From assembly GCF_018130215.1 (NCBI RefSeq), contig NZ_JAFCKQ010000020.1:1-64000 (forward strand): a stretch of 64,000 nt of DNA. The letters are read 5' to 3'. Position 1 is the first letter of the stretch. Every line of letters starts with the position of its first letter. The notes under the pieces are model-generated. The model saw nothing but the letters and a program-made list of their open reading frames with translations. It had not been told where the DNA came from and did no database searches. The position numbers were made by a program, and so were the translations under genes. Source of the stretch: Bradyrhizobium jicamae (GTDB taxonomy: Bacteria > Pseudomonadota > Alphaproteobacteria > Rhizobiales > Xanthobacteraceae). Shown piece by piece: positions 52,308 to 60,049 of the stretch.

Positions 52308-53237
52308 TCATTTCCGCAGGCTCGCCCAGACACCGCCGAGGATCAGCAGGCCGCCGACGAGGTGGAGCAGGGTCGGCGGCTCGCCGAGGATGATCCATGA
52401 CAGCAGCGCGCTCGCGATCGGGGCGACGTAGAGCACCAGCGACGTTCGGACCGAGCCGAATTTTGCGCCCAGCCAGGCGAAGCCGGCGTAAGCCAGCAGG
52501 CCCGGCACGAGGCCGGCGAAGACATAGGCCTCGAATGCCCTGGCGTTGAAGACCTCGGCCGGCGTGCGCCACATCTCGTGGATCGCGGGCGGCAGCGAGC
52601 ATAGCGCGCCCGATGCGGCGAACAGGCTGACCCGCGCCAGCAGCGAGGCGCCCGGCGCAACGCGCGACTGCATCAGCGTGTAGCCGGACCAGCCGAGCAT
52701 CGCGAGCACGACCAGCAGATCGCCCCACGCCGCGCTCGACTGCGTGAATGTCTCCAGATGGCCGCCCGAGACGATCAGGAGCGCGCCCGAGAGCGCCAGG
52801 CCGGTGCCGAGCCATTGCAGCGGGCCGATATGCTCGATGCCGAGCGCCGCCGAGATCAGCAGCACCATGATCGGCGACAGCGCGAAGATCAGCGCGATGT
52901 GGATCGCGGTGGTCGTGATGCCCGCGACATAGACCGGACCGCCGCAGAGGAACATGCCGAGAAAGCCGGCGGCGAGGATCGCCCAGGCGTTCCGTGCCAG
53001 CGGGATCTTGCCGGCGCGGATCTCGGCGATCGCAAATGGCGCAAGGCCGAGCGCGATGATGCTCCAGCGGAAGAACGCCAGCGAGAACGGCGGCACGGAA
53101 CCGGCAAGGCCGCGCGCCAGAATCTGGTTGGAGGCTTGCCCCGCCGCCACCAGGATAAAGCCTGCTATCGCGATCGTATCCTGCCAGCCTGCGGCAGGGC
53201 GGTTCGCTCGGGACACGTCCGGCAAATCGGCAGTCAT
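52308..53237 (-). CDS. EamA/DMT family transporter
   Basis: A 309-residue membrane protein with ten predicted helices in two EamA repeats (residues about 20-150 and 160-300). Pattern strings: AGFLGMFLCGGPVYVAGITT and WIILGEPPTLLHLVGGLLILGGV. DMT exporters move metabolites such as amino acids or nucleosides; the substrate is unknown. It converges on the solute-binding gene with 18 bases between stops and lies just downstream of the ClC gene on the same strand. Confidence 0.88.
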   Translation of the reverse strand: MTADLPDVSRANRPAAGWQDTIAIAGFILVAAGQASNQILARGLAGSVPPFSLAFFRWSIIALGLAPFAIAEIRAGKIPLARNAWAILAAGFLGMFLCGGPVYVAGITTTAIHIALIFALSPIMVLLISAALGIEHIGPLQWLGTGLALSGALLIVSGGHLETFTQSSAAWGDLLVVLAMLGWSGYTLMQSRVAPGASLLARVSLFAASGALCSLPPAIHEMWRTPAEVFNARAFEAYVFAGLVPGLLAYAGFAWLGAKFGSVRTSLVLYVAPIASALLSWIILGEPPTLLHLVGGLLILGGVWASLRK

Positions 53238-53277
53238 GCCGCACCATTCGGCTCAAGGTTCGCGACGGCCGCCCGGG

Positions 53278-54591
53278 TCAGACGGTTCTCGATTTCGCCC
53301 CAAGGCCGTCAGAGTGATACCCCGCGGCCAGCGCGTGATAAATACCCTCCCTGCAGACCAGTCGCGAGGTGGCGTAGGCGATCATCGCCGCCGTCATCAG
53401 AGGCACGACCATCGTGTGATTGTCCGTCATCTCGGTGACGATGACGAAAGCGGTGATCGGCGCCTGCACCACGCCCGCGAAATAGGACACCATTCCGAGC
53501 AGCATGATCGCAGCCACCGACGATCCAGGGAACAGCGACGCGACATCGCTGCCGAATCCGGCGCCGACCGCCAGCGAGGGCGCGAAGATGCCGCCGGGAA
53601 TCCCGCTTATCGATGCAAAGGTGGTGGCGATCAGCTTCAGGATACCGAAACTGCCCGGCAGCGGCGTTCCGGTCTCGAGCGCGGCCCTCACTTGCGAATA
53701 GCCCGTGCCGTAGATGGTGTCGCCGGACAGGATGCCCGTGATCGCGACGGCCAAGCCGCAAACGGTTGCAAATGCGACCGGGAAACGCTTGATCCCGCGC
53801 CCGAGCGGATTGGCAAATCCGCGCGCCATCGCGATGACGACACGGCTGAACAGGCCCCCCAGCCCGCCTCCGATCACACCGCAGAGGGGAATGGCGAGCC
53901 AATCGTAACCACTCCGCAGCGCCATCACGCTGGTGCCGAAATAGGCATAATTGCCCATCAACGCGAGCGAGGTGAGACCGGCCGCGATCACCGCGGCAAT
54001 GATCAGGCTCGATGTCCGGGTTTCGTAGGCGCGGCTCATCTCCTCGATACCGAACACGATGCCGGCGAGCGGCGTATTGAATGCCGCCGCCACGCCGGCC
54101 GCCGCCCCGGCCAGGATCAGGCCGGGCTGACGGCGCGGCGAGAAACGTCCCAGGGCGAACATGATGGATGCGCCAACCTGCACGGTGGGTCCCTCGCGCC
54201 CCACCGAGGCTCCGCACAACAGTCCAAGCAGCGTGAGCAGGATCTTCCCGATCGCGATCCGCATCGAGACCAGCGCCTCGCGCGCGGTCTGATCCGTGAG
54301 CTGGCGCGCGGCGATGGCCTGCGGAATCCCGCTGCCTTGCGCGTTCGGGAAAAAGCGCCGGGTCAGGAAGATCGACAGGCCAAAGCCGATTGGCGTGATC
54401 AGGAGCGCGATGTAGCGCGAGATCGAAAGCAGATCGGCGAAGGCGACCTGCGCCAGGTCCGCGAGCTTTGCGAGCGCCACCGCGGCGCAGCCGACACCGA
54501 CGCCGCCAAGCAGGAAAATGCCCCGCCGCTGCCATCGACTCGATGTGATCCTGATTCGTCTTTTGTTGCGGGCCGAGAGGGCTAATGACAT
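53278..54591 (-). CDS. ClC-type chloride channel/antiporter
   Basis: A 437-residue ClC protein. The ion-selectivity motifs are GSGIPQA, GREGPTVQVG (with the gating glutamate) and GIFAPSLAVG; the internal glutamate in FGIEEM and a tyrosine in GIYHALA also match the Cl-/H+ exchanger pattern. About 10-12 helices. The GSGIP motif marks the chloride branch, not the fluoride (CLC-F) branch. No CBS domains are present. It lies 40 bases upstream of the EamA gene and may share its transcript. Confidence 0.93.
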   Translation of the reverse strand: MSLALSARNKRRIRITSSRWQRRGIFLLGGVGVGCAAVALAKLADLAQVAFADLLSISRYIALLITPIGFGLSIFLTRRFFPNAQGSGIPQAIAARQLTDQTAREALVSMRIAIGKILLTLLGLLCGASVGREGPTVQVGASIMFALGRFSPRRQPGLILAGAAAGVAAAFNTPLAGIVFGIEEMSRAYETRTSSLIIAAVIAAGLTSLALMGNYAYFGTSVMALRSGYDWLAIPLCGVIGGGLGGLFSRVVIAMARGFANPLGRGIKRFPVAFATVCGLAVAITGILSGDTIYGTGYSQVRAALETGTPLPGSFGILKLIATTFASISGIPGGIFAPSLAVGAGFGSDVASLFPGSSVAAIMLLGMVSYFAGVVQAPITAFVIVTEMTDNHTMVVPLMTAAMIAYATSRLVCREGIYHALAAGYHSDGLGAKSRTV

Positions 54592-54669
54592 GGCTCAGTG
54601 TTAGTCGATAACGACGGACGATAGAAGCCGGACGCCGCCAAGGCACCGGTTAGCACAGCGGTTCGCCCG

Positions 54670-55350
54670 CTATTGCTCCGCCGCCTCGCGCTCCATGTCG
54701 CGGCCGGTCATGTCCTCACCCTGCATATTGGCATAATCCCGCGCCATCTCGCGCATCAGGAATTTGGCGGGGACGTCGTGATAGGTGCCGTGGTCGTTGA
54801 CATACTGCATGTAGGTGCGTCCGGCGCCGTCGAAGGCGTGCAGCAGCGCGTCGCCGTGGCCGTCGAAATCGAGCGGCGCGACGCCGAGCTTGGCGCACAG
54901 CGTGTCGTTGAAGGTGGGAGTCGCCTTGCGCCAGGCGCCGTCGACGAACACCTCGGTGAAGCCGTGCCAGGTGAAGAGGTCGGTCCCCATGCTCTGGCGC
55001 AGCTTCTCGGTCGAGAGGTGGTTGCGCACATCGGCAAAGCCCACCCGTGCCGGGATGCCGTGAACCCGGCAGGCAGCCGCATAAAGCGCGGCCTTGCCGA
55101 CGCAATAGCCGTTGCCGGCGGCGAGCACGCTGGAGGCCCGAAAACTCTCGGCGTTGCGCATGCTGACATAGGGGTTGTAGCGGATGCCGTCGCGCACCGC
55201 GGTGTAGAGCCGGCTCGCCTTGTCGCGCGCGGAATCCTCGGCGGGCGCAGCAGCGCGAGCGAATTCCACAACGGCGGGATGGTCGCTGTCGATGTATTCG
55301 CCGGGGTCGGTGTAGAGGCGGCTGATCGTGTCTGGAAGGGTGTCGGTCAT
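54670..55350 (-). CDS. Transglutaminase-like protein
   Basis: A 226-residue transglutaminase-superfamily domain: catalytic Cys in AGNGYCVGKA (about 80-89), His in FTWHGFTEVF and the third residue in ATPTFNDTL, where the usual Asp reads Asn. The rest matches cysteine-peptidase-like bacterial proteins of unknown substrate. No signal peptide. It stands alone between ClC and a small membrane protein gene. Confidence 0.8.
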   Translation of the reverse strand: MTDTLPDTISRLYTDPGEYIDSDHPAVVEFARAAAPAEDSARDKASRLYTAVRDGIRYNPYVSMRNAESFRASSVLAAGNGYCVGKAALYAAACRVHGIPARVGFADVRNHLSTEKLRQSMGTDLFTWHGFTEVFVDGAWRKATPTFNDTLCAKLGVAPLDFDGHGDALLHAFDGAGRTYMQYVNDHGTYHDVPAKFLMREMARDYANMQGEDMTGRDMEREAAEQ

Positions 55351-55411
55351 GGCAAAAGATTAGCAAGCCGCTTCCGGGGAATTCAATGCAGCAACTGCAC
55401 GCCTGCCCTGC

Positions 55412-55633
55412 TCAGTTCCTGAAGTGTTCGTCCCATTGCGGCGGCCGGTAGCTGCGCCGCTTCGCCTTGAAGTACTCACGCGCGAAATGGATGCCGATCC
55501 CGATCAGGAACGGCGGCGCCAGTGCGGCTCCGATCATGAAGACGGTGATGGATTTCGGCGTCAGGATATCCAGCACCATCGACGCCAGCAGCCACAGCGT
55601 GGCGCCAATCACCGCGACGTCGACGTGCTTCAT
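55412..55633 (-). CDS. Small two-helix membrane protein
   Basis: A 73-residue protein with two hydrophobic helices (about 7-22 and 28-52) and a basic tail (KAKRRSYRPPQWDE). GAAGGA immediately precedes the ATG at 55633. I recognise no family. It is divergent from the small gene at 55811. Confidence 0.65.
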   Translation of the reverse strand: MKHVDVAVIGATLWLLASMVLDILTPKSITVFMIGAALAPPFLIGIGIHFAREYFKAKRRSYRPPQWDEHFRN

Positions 55634-55743
55634 TCCTTCTCGTCCCTTCGGCCGTGGCCGGCCATCAGGTTCCATACTACCGGCTGTGCCGATGCGCGCC
55701 AAGGATCGCGACTGTCGGACCACATCCACGACTTCACTTTTTT

Positions 55744-55769
55744 GGAACGGCGGTGCGGCGGGGGATGTT
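55744..55769 (+). promoter_or_regulatory. Near-match EcfG-type promoter
   Basis: GGAAC (55744-55748), 17-base spacer, TGTT (55766-55769): one mismatch from CGTT. It lies 42 bases before the TTG start of the small gene at 55811. Confidence 0.5.
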
Positions 55770-55810
55770 GATCCCAAAGAAATTAATTCGAATTCAACGC
55801 GGAGGCCGAA

Positions 55811-56065
55811 TTGGGCAATTCCAGTGATATCCACAACGGCGTCGACCATCCCGCGAGCCGGAACGGCGTCAACGATCCCATCGACGGTGTCGATGTGAAG
55901 CGGACCTTCAACGACAACCAGACATCGCACGAACGGGCGCAATGGGCCGCCGATGTGCGTGCCGAACCCTCGCCACGAAGGGGCGAGGCCTTCCTGCCTG
56001 AAGCGCTGCGCCGGGAGCCGACCGCACCGCTCAATCCGCGCACGGGACGGCACCCGACCGAGTGA
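55811..56065 (+). CDS. Small hydrophilic protein of unknown function
   Basis: An 84-residue frame starting at TTG with GGAGG five bases ahead. The product is polar, with many Asp, Arg and Pro residues and no helix prediction of note (FNDNQTSHERAQWAADVRAE in the middle). I recognise no family. Support comes from the Shine-Dalgarno sequence and a near-match EcfG-type promoter. It may not be a gene; the protein reads partly like low-complexity sequence. Confidence 0.45.
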   Translation: MGNSSDIHNGVDHPASRNGVNDPIDGVDVKRTFNDNQTSHERAQWAADVRAEPSPRRGEAFLPEALRREPTAPLNPRTGRHPTE

Positions 56066-56074
56066 GGCGATGCC

Positions 56075-56461
56075 TTATGCCGTGAACGCCCGCACCACCA
56101 GCAGGCCGCCGAACAGTGCCAGGATCGACAGCGCAACCGAAGCTGCGATGTAGGCGCCGGCCGGCAGCAGTTCGCCGCGCTGCATCAGCACGATCACGTC
56201 CAGTGAGAAGGTCGAAAAAGTCGTGAAGCCGCCGCAGATGCCTATGGTGAGGAACACCCGCATTGTCTGGCTGACGCTCCACGCCAGCGCGAAGGATTCC
56301 GCGAAAACCCCGATCAGGAAGGAGCCGACGATATTGATCACCAGCGTGCCCCATGGAAATGCGGTGCCGACCAGGCGGCCCGCGCCGATCGCCACAAGGT
56401 AGCGCGCAACCGATCCCAGCGAGCCGCCGATCGCGACCGCCGCCAACAACTGGAAATTCAA
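56075..56461 (-). CDS. crcB: Fluoride exporter
   Basis: A 128-residue, four-helix CrcB/Fluc fluoride channel: GGSLGSVARYLVA (about 11-23), GTLVINIVGSFLIG with the conserved Asn, and the FTTFSTFSLD phenylalanine-box motif. It exports fluoride as a dual-topology dimer. The start TTG 56461 overlaps the stop of the upstream small membrane gene by four bases (CATTGA), implying coupling, with GGGGA five bases ahead. A fluoride riboswitch lies upstream of the pair. Confidence 0.92.
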   Translation of the reverse strand: MNFQLLAAVAIGGSLGSVARYLVAIGAGRLVGTAFPWGTLVINIVGSFLIGVFAESFALAWSVSQTMRVFLTIGICGGFTTFSTFSLDVIVLMQRGELLPAGAYIAASVALSILALFGGLLVVRAFTA

Positions 56462-56631
56462 TGCTTTCCCCTTCTGGCCCGCCACTCGACGATGCCCGTC
56501 ACGGTCCCGATGATAAAGGTCGCGGCGACCAACCCACCGGGCGCACCGGCCAGCAAGGCCACGACACCGACGAGCCAAATCGCCGCCACCAGCGGCAGCG
56601 CGATCGAGATTGACTGAGGAAGATCCGCCAT
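56458..56631 (-). CDS. Small membrane protein coupled to crcB
   Basis: A 57-residue protein with two hydrophobic stretches (SIALPLVAAIWLVGVVALLAG and LVAATFIIGTVTGIVEW) and a basic C-terminus. It is not a CrcB-type sequence. Its stop overlaps the crcB start, so it is translated with crcB under the same fluoride riboswitch. I start at ATG 56631; ATG 56643 four codons earlier is possible. Function unknown. Confidence 0.75.
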   Translation of the reverse strand: MADLPQSISIALPLVAAIWLVGVVALLAGAPGGLVAATFIIGTVTGIVEWRARRGKH

Positions 56632-56681
56632 ACGTCGCCCCATCTCACACGCGGGGCGCGGCTTGGTCGGCGGGGGCGCAC

Positions 56682-56757
56682 GCTCCTACCGACGCTATCG
56701 CGCCCGGTAGGAGCCATCAGCCTTGCGGCGGTTATCGGGGGACTCCATCCCCATCAG
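56682..56757 (-). promoter_or_regulatory. Fluoride (crcB motif) riboswitch
   Basis: On the minus strand the sequence from 56757 down contains the crcB-motif core: GGGGATGG, GTCCCC, AACCGCC, GGCTGATGG and CTCCTACC in order and spacing (core 56752-56706). The GGGG/CCCC and GCC/GGC stems close correctly. Its 3' part GCTCCTACCG (56714-56705) can instead pair with CGGTAGGAGC downstream (56691-56682), ten perfect pairs, a likely expression platform. The first coding start is 51 bases further on. Match to the family is by recall of its consensus. Confidence 0.88.
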
Positions 56758-56834
56758 TGCGCGCGCATGCTACGGTGCGCCACGGATGCGGACAAGCCAT
56801 TTTCTGAGATGCGCATTGCATGGATCGCGCCCAC

Positions 56835-57029
56835 TCACGCCTGGCGCGACAGCATCGCATTCAGTTCGACCGCCGTCCGCAACTGCTCGATGCGCGCAAC
56901 GAGGGAGTCGCGGCTTGCGCCGTCCGGCAGCCGCGAGAGTTCGGTTTCGAGCCGCACGCGGTGCTCCTCGAGGCGCTGCTCGAATGTGTGGGGCTCAGAT
57001 CGCTTCCGCTTCTGAATCGTTTTCTGCAT
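56835..57029 (-). CDS. Small helical protein, stress-linked pair second gene
   Basis: A 64-residue basic-then-acidic protein (MQKTIQKRKRSEPHTFEQRL...LETELSRLP) with coiled-coil character. I recognise no family. It overlaps the preceding small gene by 35 bases in a different frame, so it is probably translationally coupled and under the EcfG-type promoter at 57191-57215. Confidence 0.62.
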   Translation of the reverse strand: MQKTIQKRKRSEPHTFEQRLEEHRVRLETELSRLPDGASRDSLVARIEQLRTAVELNAMLSRQA

Positions 57030-57171
57030 CGTCCACTTTCGGCGGTTGAAGGCCGGGGCTGTTGGCCCAGCGGTCCAGTTCATCGATGACCCGCTGGTGG
57101 CTCGGCCGACGTGGCTCGGGCGCCGCGGGCTCCTCTGACAGCTTCCGGGGTAGCTTGACTTGGTAAGTCAT
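56995..57171 (-). CDS. Small protein, stress-linked pair first gene
   Basis: A 58-residue protein (MTYQVKLPRKLSEEPAAPEP, then RVIDELDRWANSPGLQPPK and an acidic end). GGAG lies eight bases before ATG 57171. An exact EcfG-type promoter ends 20 bases upstream, giving a leader of only about 13 bases. No family recognised. It is divergent from the ribbon-helix-helix-like gene, which has its own EcfG-type promoter. Confidence 0.65.
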   Translation of the reverse strand: MTYQVKLPRKLSEEPAAPEPRRPSHQRVIDELDRWANSPGLQPPKVDDAENDSEAEAI

Positions 57172-57190
57172 GGCGTCTCTCCGGGAAGGA

Positions 57191-57215
57191 AACGCCCTTC
57201 GGCACCCGACGTTCC
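57191..57215 (-). promoter_or_regulatory. EcfG-type promoter of the small gene pair
   Basis: GGAAC (57215-57211), 16-base spacer, CGTT (57194-57191) on the minus strand; exact consensus, 20 bases before the ATG at 57171. Confidence 0.85.
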
Positions 57216-57275
57216 TATTAAATGTATGATTTTGCTTGGTAATTTTACTCAACCAACTCTTTTATCTAAGGCTGG

Positions 57276-57300
57276 GGAACCCGCGGCGAGTTTGTTCGTT
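57276..57300 (+). promoter_or_regulatory. EcfG-type promoter of the RHH-like gene
   Basis: GGAAC (57276-57280), 16-base spacer, CGTT (57297-57300): exact consensus on the plus strand, 40 bases before the ATG at 57340 and 61 bases from the opposite promoter. AT-rich DNA (57217-57270) lies between. Confidence 0.87.
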
Positions 57301-57339
57301 TAGCAAATTACTCATCTGGCTAACTTTGGGTGTTTTGCG

Positions 57340-57600
57340 ATGAATGAGCTTCGCGCCGAACGTCTGCAGGTCATGCTGTCACCGGAGGAACTGGCGGCCC
57401 TCGACGATTTCCGTTTCAAGCACAGGATGCCGACCCGCGCGGCCGCGGTCCGCGAGTTGCTCAAGCTCGGTCTGGCCGGCGCAGGGCTCGATGCCAAGGC
57501 CGGCGTGAAATCGAGCGACTATGGTGTGTTCAGTCGAGGCCCGGAGGGGCACACGCAGGGAGAGGGAGAGGCCGAGCCCGATGTGCCCGGCGAGGATTGA
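57340..57600 (+). CDS. Ribbon-helix-helix-like small protein
   Basis: An 86-residue protein: SERLQVMLSPEELAALDDFRFKHRMPTRAAAVRELL (residues about 5-41, partly quoted) has the strand-helix-helix pattern of RHH DNA-binding domains, followed by an acidic, Gly-rich tail. It could regulate transcription or be an antitoxin-type protein, but no toxin is adjacent. The exact EcfG-type promoter upstream suggests a stress-induced regulator. Confidence 0.75.
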   Translation: MNELRAERLQVMLSPEELAALDDFRFKHRMPTRAAAVRELLKLGLAGAGLDAKAGVKSSDYGVFSRGPEGHTQGEGEAEPDVPGED

Positions 57601-57642
57601 CGGCGCGTCCCGCAGCCGTCGGTCCGGGTTTCGGCAGTGGGC

Positions 57643-57780
57643 TCAGCCCGTGACGAGGTCCACGATCCACTTCAGGGTAGAGACCATGAGCGCCGCGGAG
57701 GACATCGCGGTACCGAGATCCGCGATGTAAAGCAGCTGGGCCCTTTGCTCCGCATCGAGCGCTTCGATTGCCTTGCGCAT
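57643..57780 (-). CDS. 45-residue small protein with hydrophobic segment
   Basis: A tiny gene encoding MRKAIEALDAEQRAQLLYIA followed by a hydrophobic stretch (MSSAALMVSTLKWIVDLV). GGAGG lies six bases before the ATG at 57780. An exact EcfG-type promoter ends 23 bases upstream, so the leader is short and consistent. No family is recognised. It lies between the RHH-like gene and tetR. Confidence 0.68.
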   Translation of the reverse strand: MRKAIEALDAEQRAQLLYIADLGTAMSSAALMVSTLKWIVDLVTG

Positions 57781-57802
57781 AGCCACCCTCCGTTTTCAGG
57801 AG

Positions 57803-57827
57803 AACGCGTGCTGCTGATGTCCGTTCC
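57803..57827 (-). promoter_or_regulatory. EcfG-type promoter of the 45-residue gene
   Basis: GGAAC (57827-57823), 16-base spacer, CGTT (57806-57803) on the minus strand: exact consensus, 23 bases before the ATG at 57780. Confidence 0.86.
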
Positions 57828-57863
57828 TTCCCGACCGTTGCTCATGCGGGTAACGGAGCGGCA

Positions 57864-58589
57864 TCAGGTGAAGGTGCCGATCGTGATGCGCGGCCAGGCA
57901 TCGCCGTTCCGCGCGGCGGCAAGCCGCGTCGTCCAGGCCTCGACCAGGCTCGCGATGACGAGACGGCCGGTCCCGCGCATGTCGGGCTGCTTCATCGTCG
58001 GCGTCCCCAGCGGCAGCGCGACCACGCCATGCACCGCCGACAACAGCGCGTTCGCGAGTCGCTGCGGCAGGCCGGGCGCCGGCTCGGCACCTTGCTCCAC
58101 GAGGAATTCCCGCACCGAGACGACAAAGAGGTCGGAGCTGCGACGCGCGATCTCGGTTTCGCCGAAGTAGGCACCGTCGGGAAAGCGGCGGTCCTCGACC
58201 GTGCCGGACATCGAGAACAGCGAGCGGAAGTGATCGGGATTGTCGGCCCAATAGTCGAGATAGGTCTCCATGACGCGCTGCAGGCGCATGTCGCTGTCGG
58301 CGGTCTGGGCCCGGACGCGCTCCAGCTTCTCCGCAGCGGCCTCCAGGTCCTGTTGTTTGACGGCAAGCAGGAGCAGCAGCTTGGTCGGGAAGTACTTGAG
58401 GACGGTACCCTTGGAGTAGCCGATCGCATCGGCGATCCTCTGGATCGAGACGGTCTCAAGCGTGCCTGCGGCAAATTCCTTGCGCGCAGTGTCGAGAATC
58501 AGCGCTTTGAGCGCCTCCTTATCGGCTTCCTGCCGTGCCCGGCGCTGAAAGCGCCGACCGCTGCTGCTGGATCGCTCCGCGACCGACAT
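57864..58589 (-). CDS. TetR family regulator
   Basis: A 241-residue TetR protein. The helix-turn-helix (about residues 25-70) reads LETVSIQRIADAIGYSKGTVLKYFPTK (core AIGYSKGTVLKYFPT). The larger C-terminal ligand domain is typical. ATG 58589 has AGGAG eight bases ahead; longer frames to 58658 would overlap the operator. It is divergent from a P450 gene and the gap holds a 28-base perfect palindrome, so it almost certainly controls that gene and itself. Confidence 0.9.
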   Translation of the reverse strand: MSVAERSSSSGRRFQRRARQEADKEALKALILDTARKEFAAGTLETVSIQRIADAIGYSKGTVLKYFPTKLLLLLAVKQQDLEAAAEKLERVRAQTADSDMRLQRVMETYLDYWADNPDHFRSLFSMSGTVEDRRFPDGAYFGETEIARRSSDLFVVSVREFLVEQGAEPAPGLPQRLANALLSAVHGVVALPLGTPTMKQPDMRGTGRLVIASLVEAWTTRLAAARNGDAWPRITIGTFT

Positions 58590-58656
58590 GCGCTGTGCTC
58601 CTCGCGCCTCCATGCCGCGCGCCAGTTCGGCTGGCAACCCGGCTCTTGCTAATTTC

Positions 58657-58684
58657 ATGTTAATTGACTATGGTCAATTAACAT
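58657..58684. promoter_or_regulatory. 28-base palindromic TetR operator
   Basis: ATGTTAATTGAC (58657-58668) and GTCAATTAACAT (58673-58684) are perfect 12-base inverse copies separated by TATG. The site lies between the tetR start and the P450 start, about 26 bases before the latter. Such a long palindrome is unusual by chance in this GC-rich DNA. Confidence 0.88.
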
Positions 58685-58709
58685 GCCGACGACAAGGTGG
58701 AAAGATCCG

Positions 58710-59908
58710 ATGAGTTCCCTGACGAACGAGGTTGCTCGCAGCGATTTCGATCCGTTCGGCCGTGCCGCGCGCGCCGATCCTTATGGGACCTATGCGGAGC
58801 TTCGGGCTGCCGCGCCAGTGATCCGCCTGACCCGATACGACATCTGGGCCGTGCCGCGCTTTGCCGAGGTCAAGGCGATCTTCGGCGACCATGCCAATTT
58901 CAGCAATGCTGGCGGCGCAGGACTTGCCAACCACTTCAAGGAAAAGCCCTGGCGGCCGCCGAGCATCTGCTCGAGGCCGATCCGCCGCTGCACACCCGCA
59001 CCCGTGCCGTGCTGGCACGGATCCTCTCGCCCGGCGCGATGCGGCGCCTTGCCGATGACTTCAAGGCAAAGGCCGCAACGCTGGTCGATGGCCTGGTCGC
59101 GCGCGGCTCGTTCGATGCCATCAAGGATATCGCCGAGGTGTTTCCGGTCAGCGTGTTTCCCGACGCGCTGGGCATCGATCAGGAAGGCCGCGAGAATTTC
59201 CTTACCTATGGCGCGATGGTGTTCGCGGGCTTCGGGCCGGAGAACGATTACTTTCGCGAGTTGATGAAGCAGGCGCCGCGTGTGCTGCCGTGGGTCGTGG
59301 CGCGCTGCCAGCGCGATGCATTGCGTCCGGGCAGCTTTGGTGCGCAAGTCTACGAGGCGGCCGATGCCGGCGATATCAGCGCTGAGGAAGCGCCTCTCCT
59401 GGTGCGTTCGCTGCTGTCGGCCGGGCTCGACACCACGATCAGCGCGATCGGCATGGCGCTGTACACGCTCGCCCGTCACCCGCTGCAATGGTCGCTGCTT
59501 GCGGCGGACCCGTCGCTCGCGCGCGCGGCGTTCGACGAGACGCTGCGATTCGATTCCCCCGCGCCCTTCGTGTTTCGCACCACGCCGCATGAGACCGAGA
59601 TCGCCGGCATCAGGATCGGGCAGCATGAGAAGGTGCTGCTTCTGCTCGCCTCTGCCAATCGCGACGAGACCCGCTGGGAGCGCCCCGACGAGTTCGACAT
59701 CACCCGCCGCCTGTCCGGCCACATGGGCTTCGGCATCGGTATCCATGGCTGTGTCGGGCAGATGGTGGCGCGGCTGGAGGCGGAGGCCGTGCTCGCAGCG
59801 CTCGCCGCACGCGTGAAGACGATCGAGTTCGCGGGTGACATCGCGCTGCGCGACAGCTCAGGCCTGCGGGCGCTCAGCACGATGCCCGTTCGCGTCACGC
59901 CGAAATAA
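58710..59908 (+). pseudogene. CYP199A-like cytochrome P450, frameshifted
   Basis: A P450 coding region of about 400 codons broken by a one-base deletion near 58967. The first frame (from 58710) reads up to KEKPWRPPSI, the second continues LLEADPPLHTRTRAVL to the stop at 59908. Expected DNA is ATCCTG; the sequence has ATCTG. Downstream parts are intact: I-helix AGLDTT, ExxR (ETLR) and the haem loop FGIGIHGCVG with Cys ligand. Similarity to CYP199A2 of Rhodopseudomonas (4-methoxybenzoate demethylation) is recalled. If real, the gene makes no full-length enzyme; a sequencing error is the other possibility. AAGGTGG lies ahead of ATG 58710; ATG 58683 lies inside the operator and has no ribosome binding site. 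Confidence 0.85.
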
Positions 59909-60049
59909 GATTCAGCACTCGCATCAATAGCGACTGTTCCTGAAGGCTACAGCGCTGCTCGTTGCCGTGAATTGGCGGCCACATGGAAAAGCCAGCGCAC
60001 CTCGCGGCGCGCCGGCCTGAGTTTGACCAGCCTGGTTGAAACTTCAGCC

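Noticed and set aside
53278..54591. ClC gene as a fluoride/proton antiporter (CLC-F), given the nearby fluoride riboswitch
   Set aside because: It has the chloride-type GSGIP and GREGP motifs, and the riboswitch points the other way, into crcB.
58960..58975. Programmed frameshift in the P450
   Set aside because: No slippery heptamer or downstream structure is seen; a one-base loss explains the alignment exactly.
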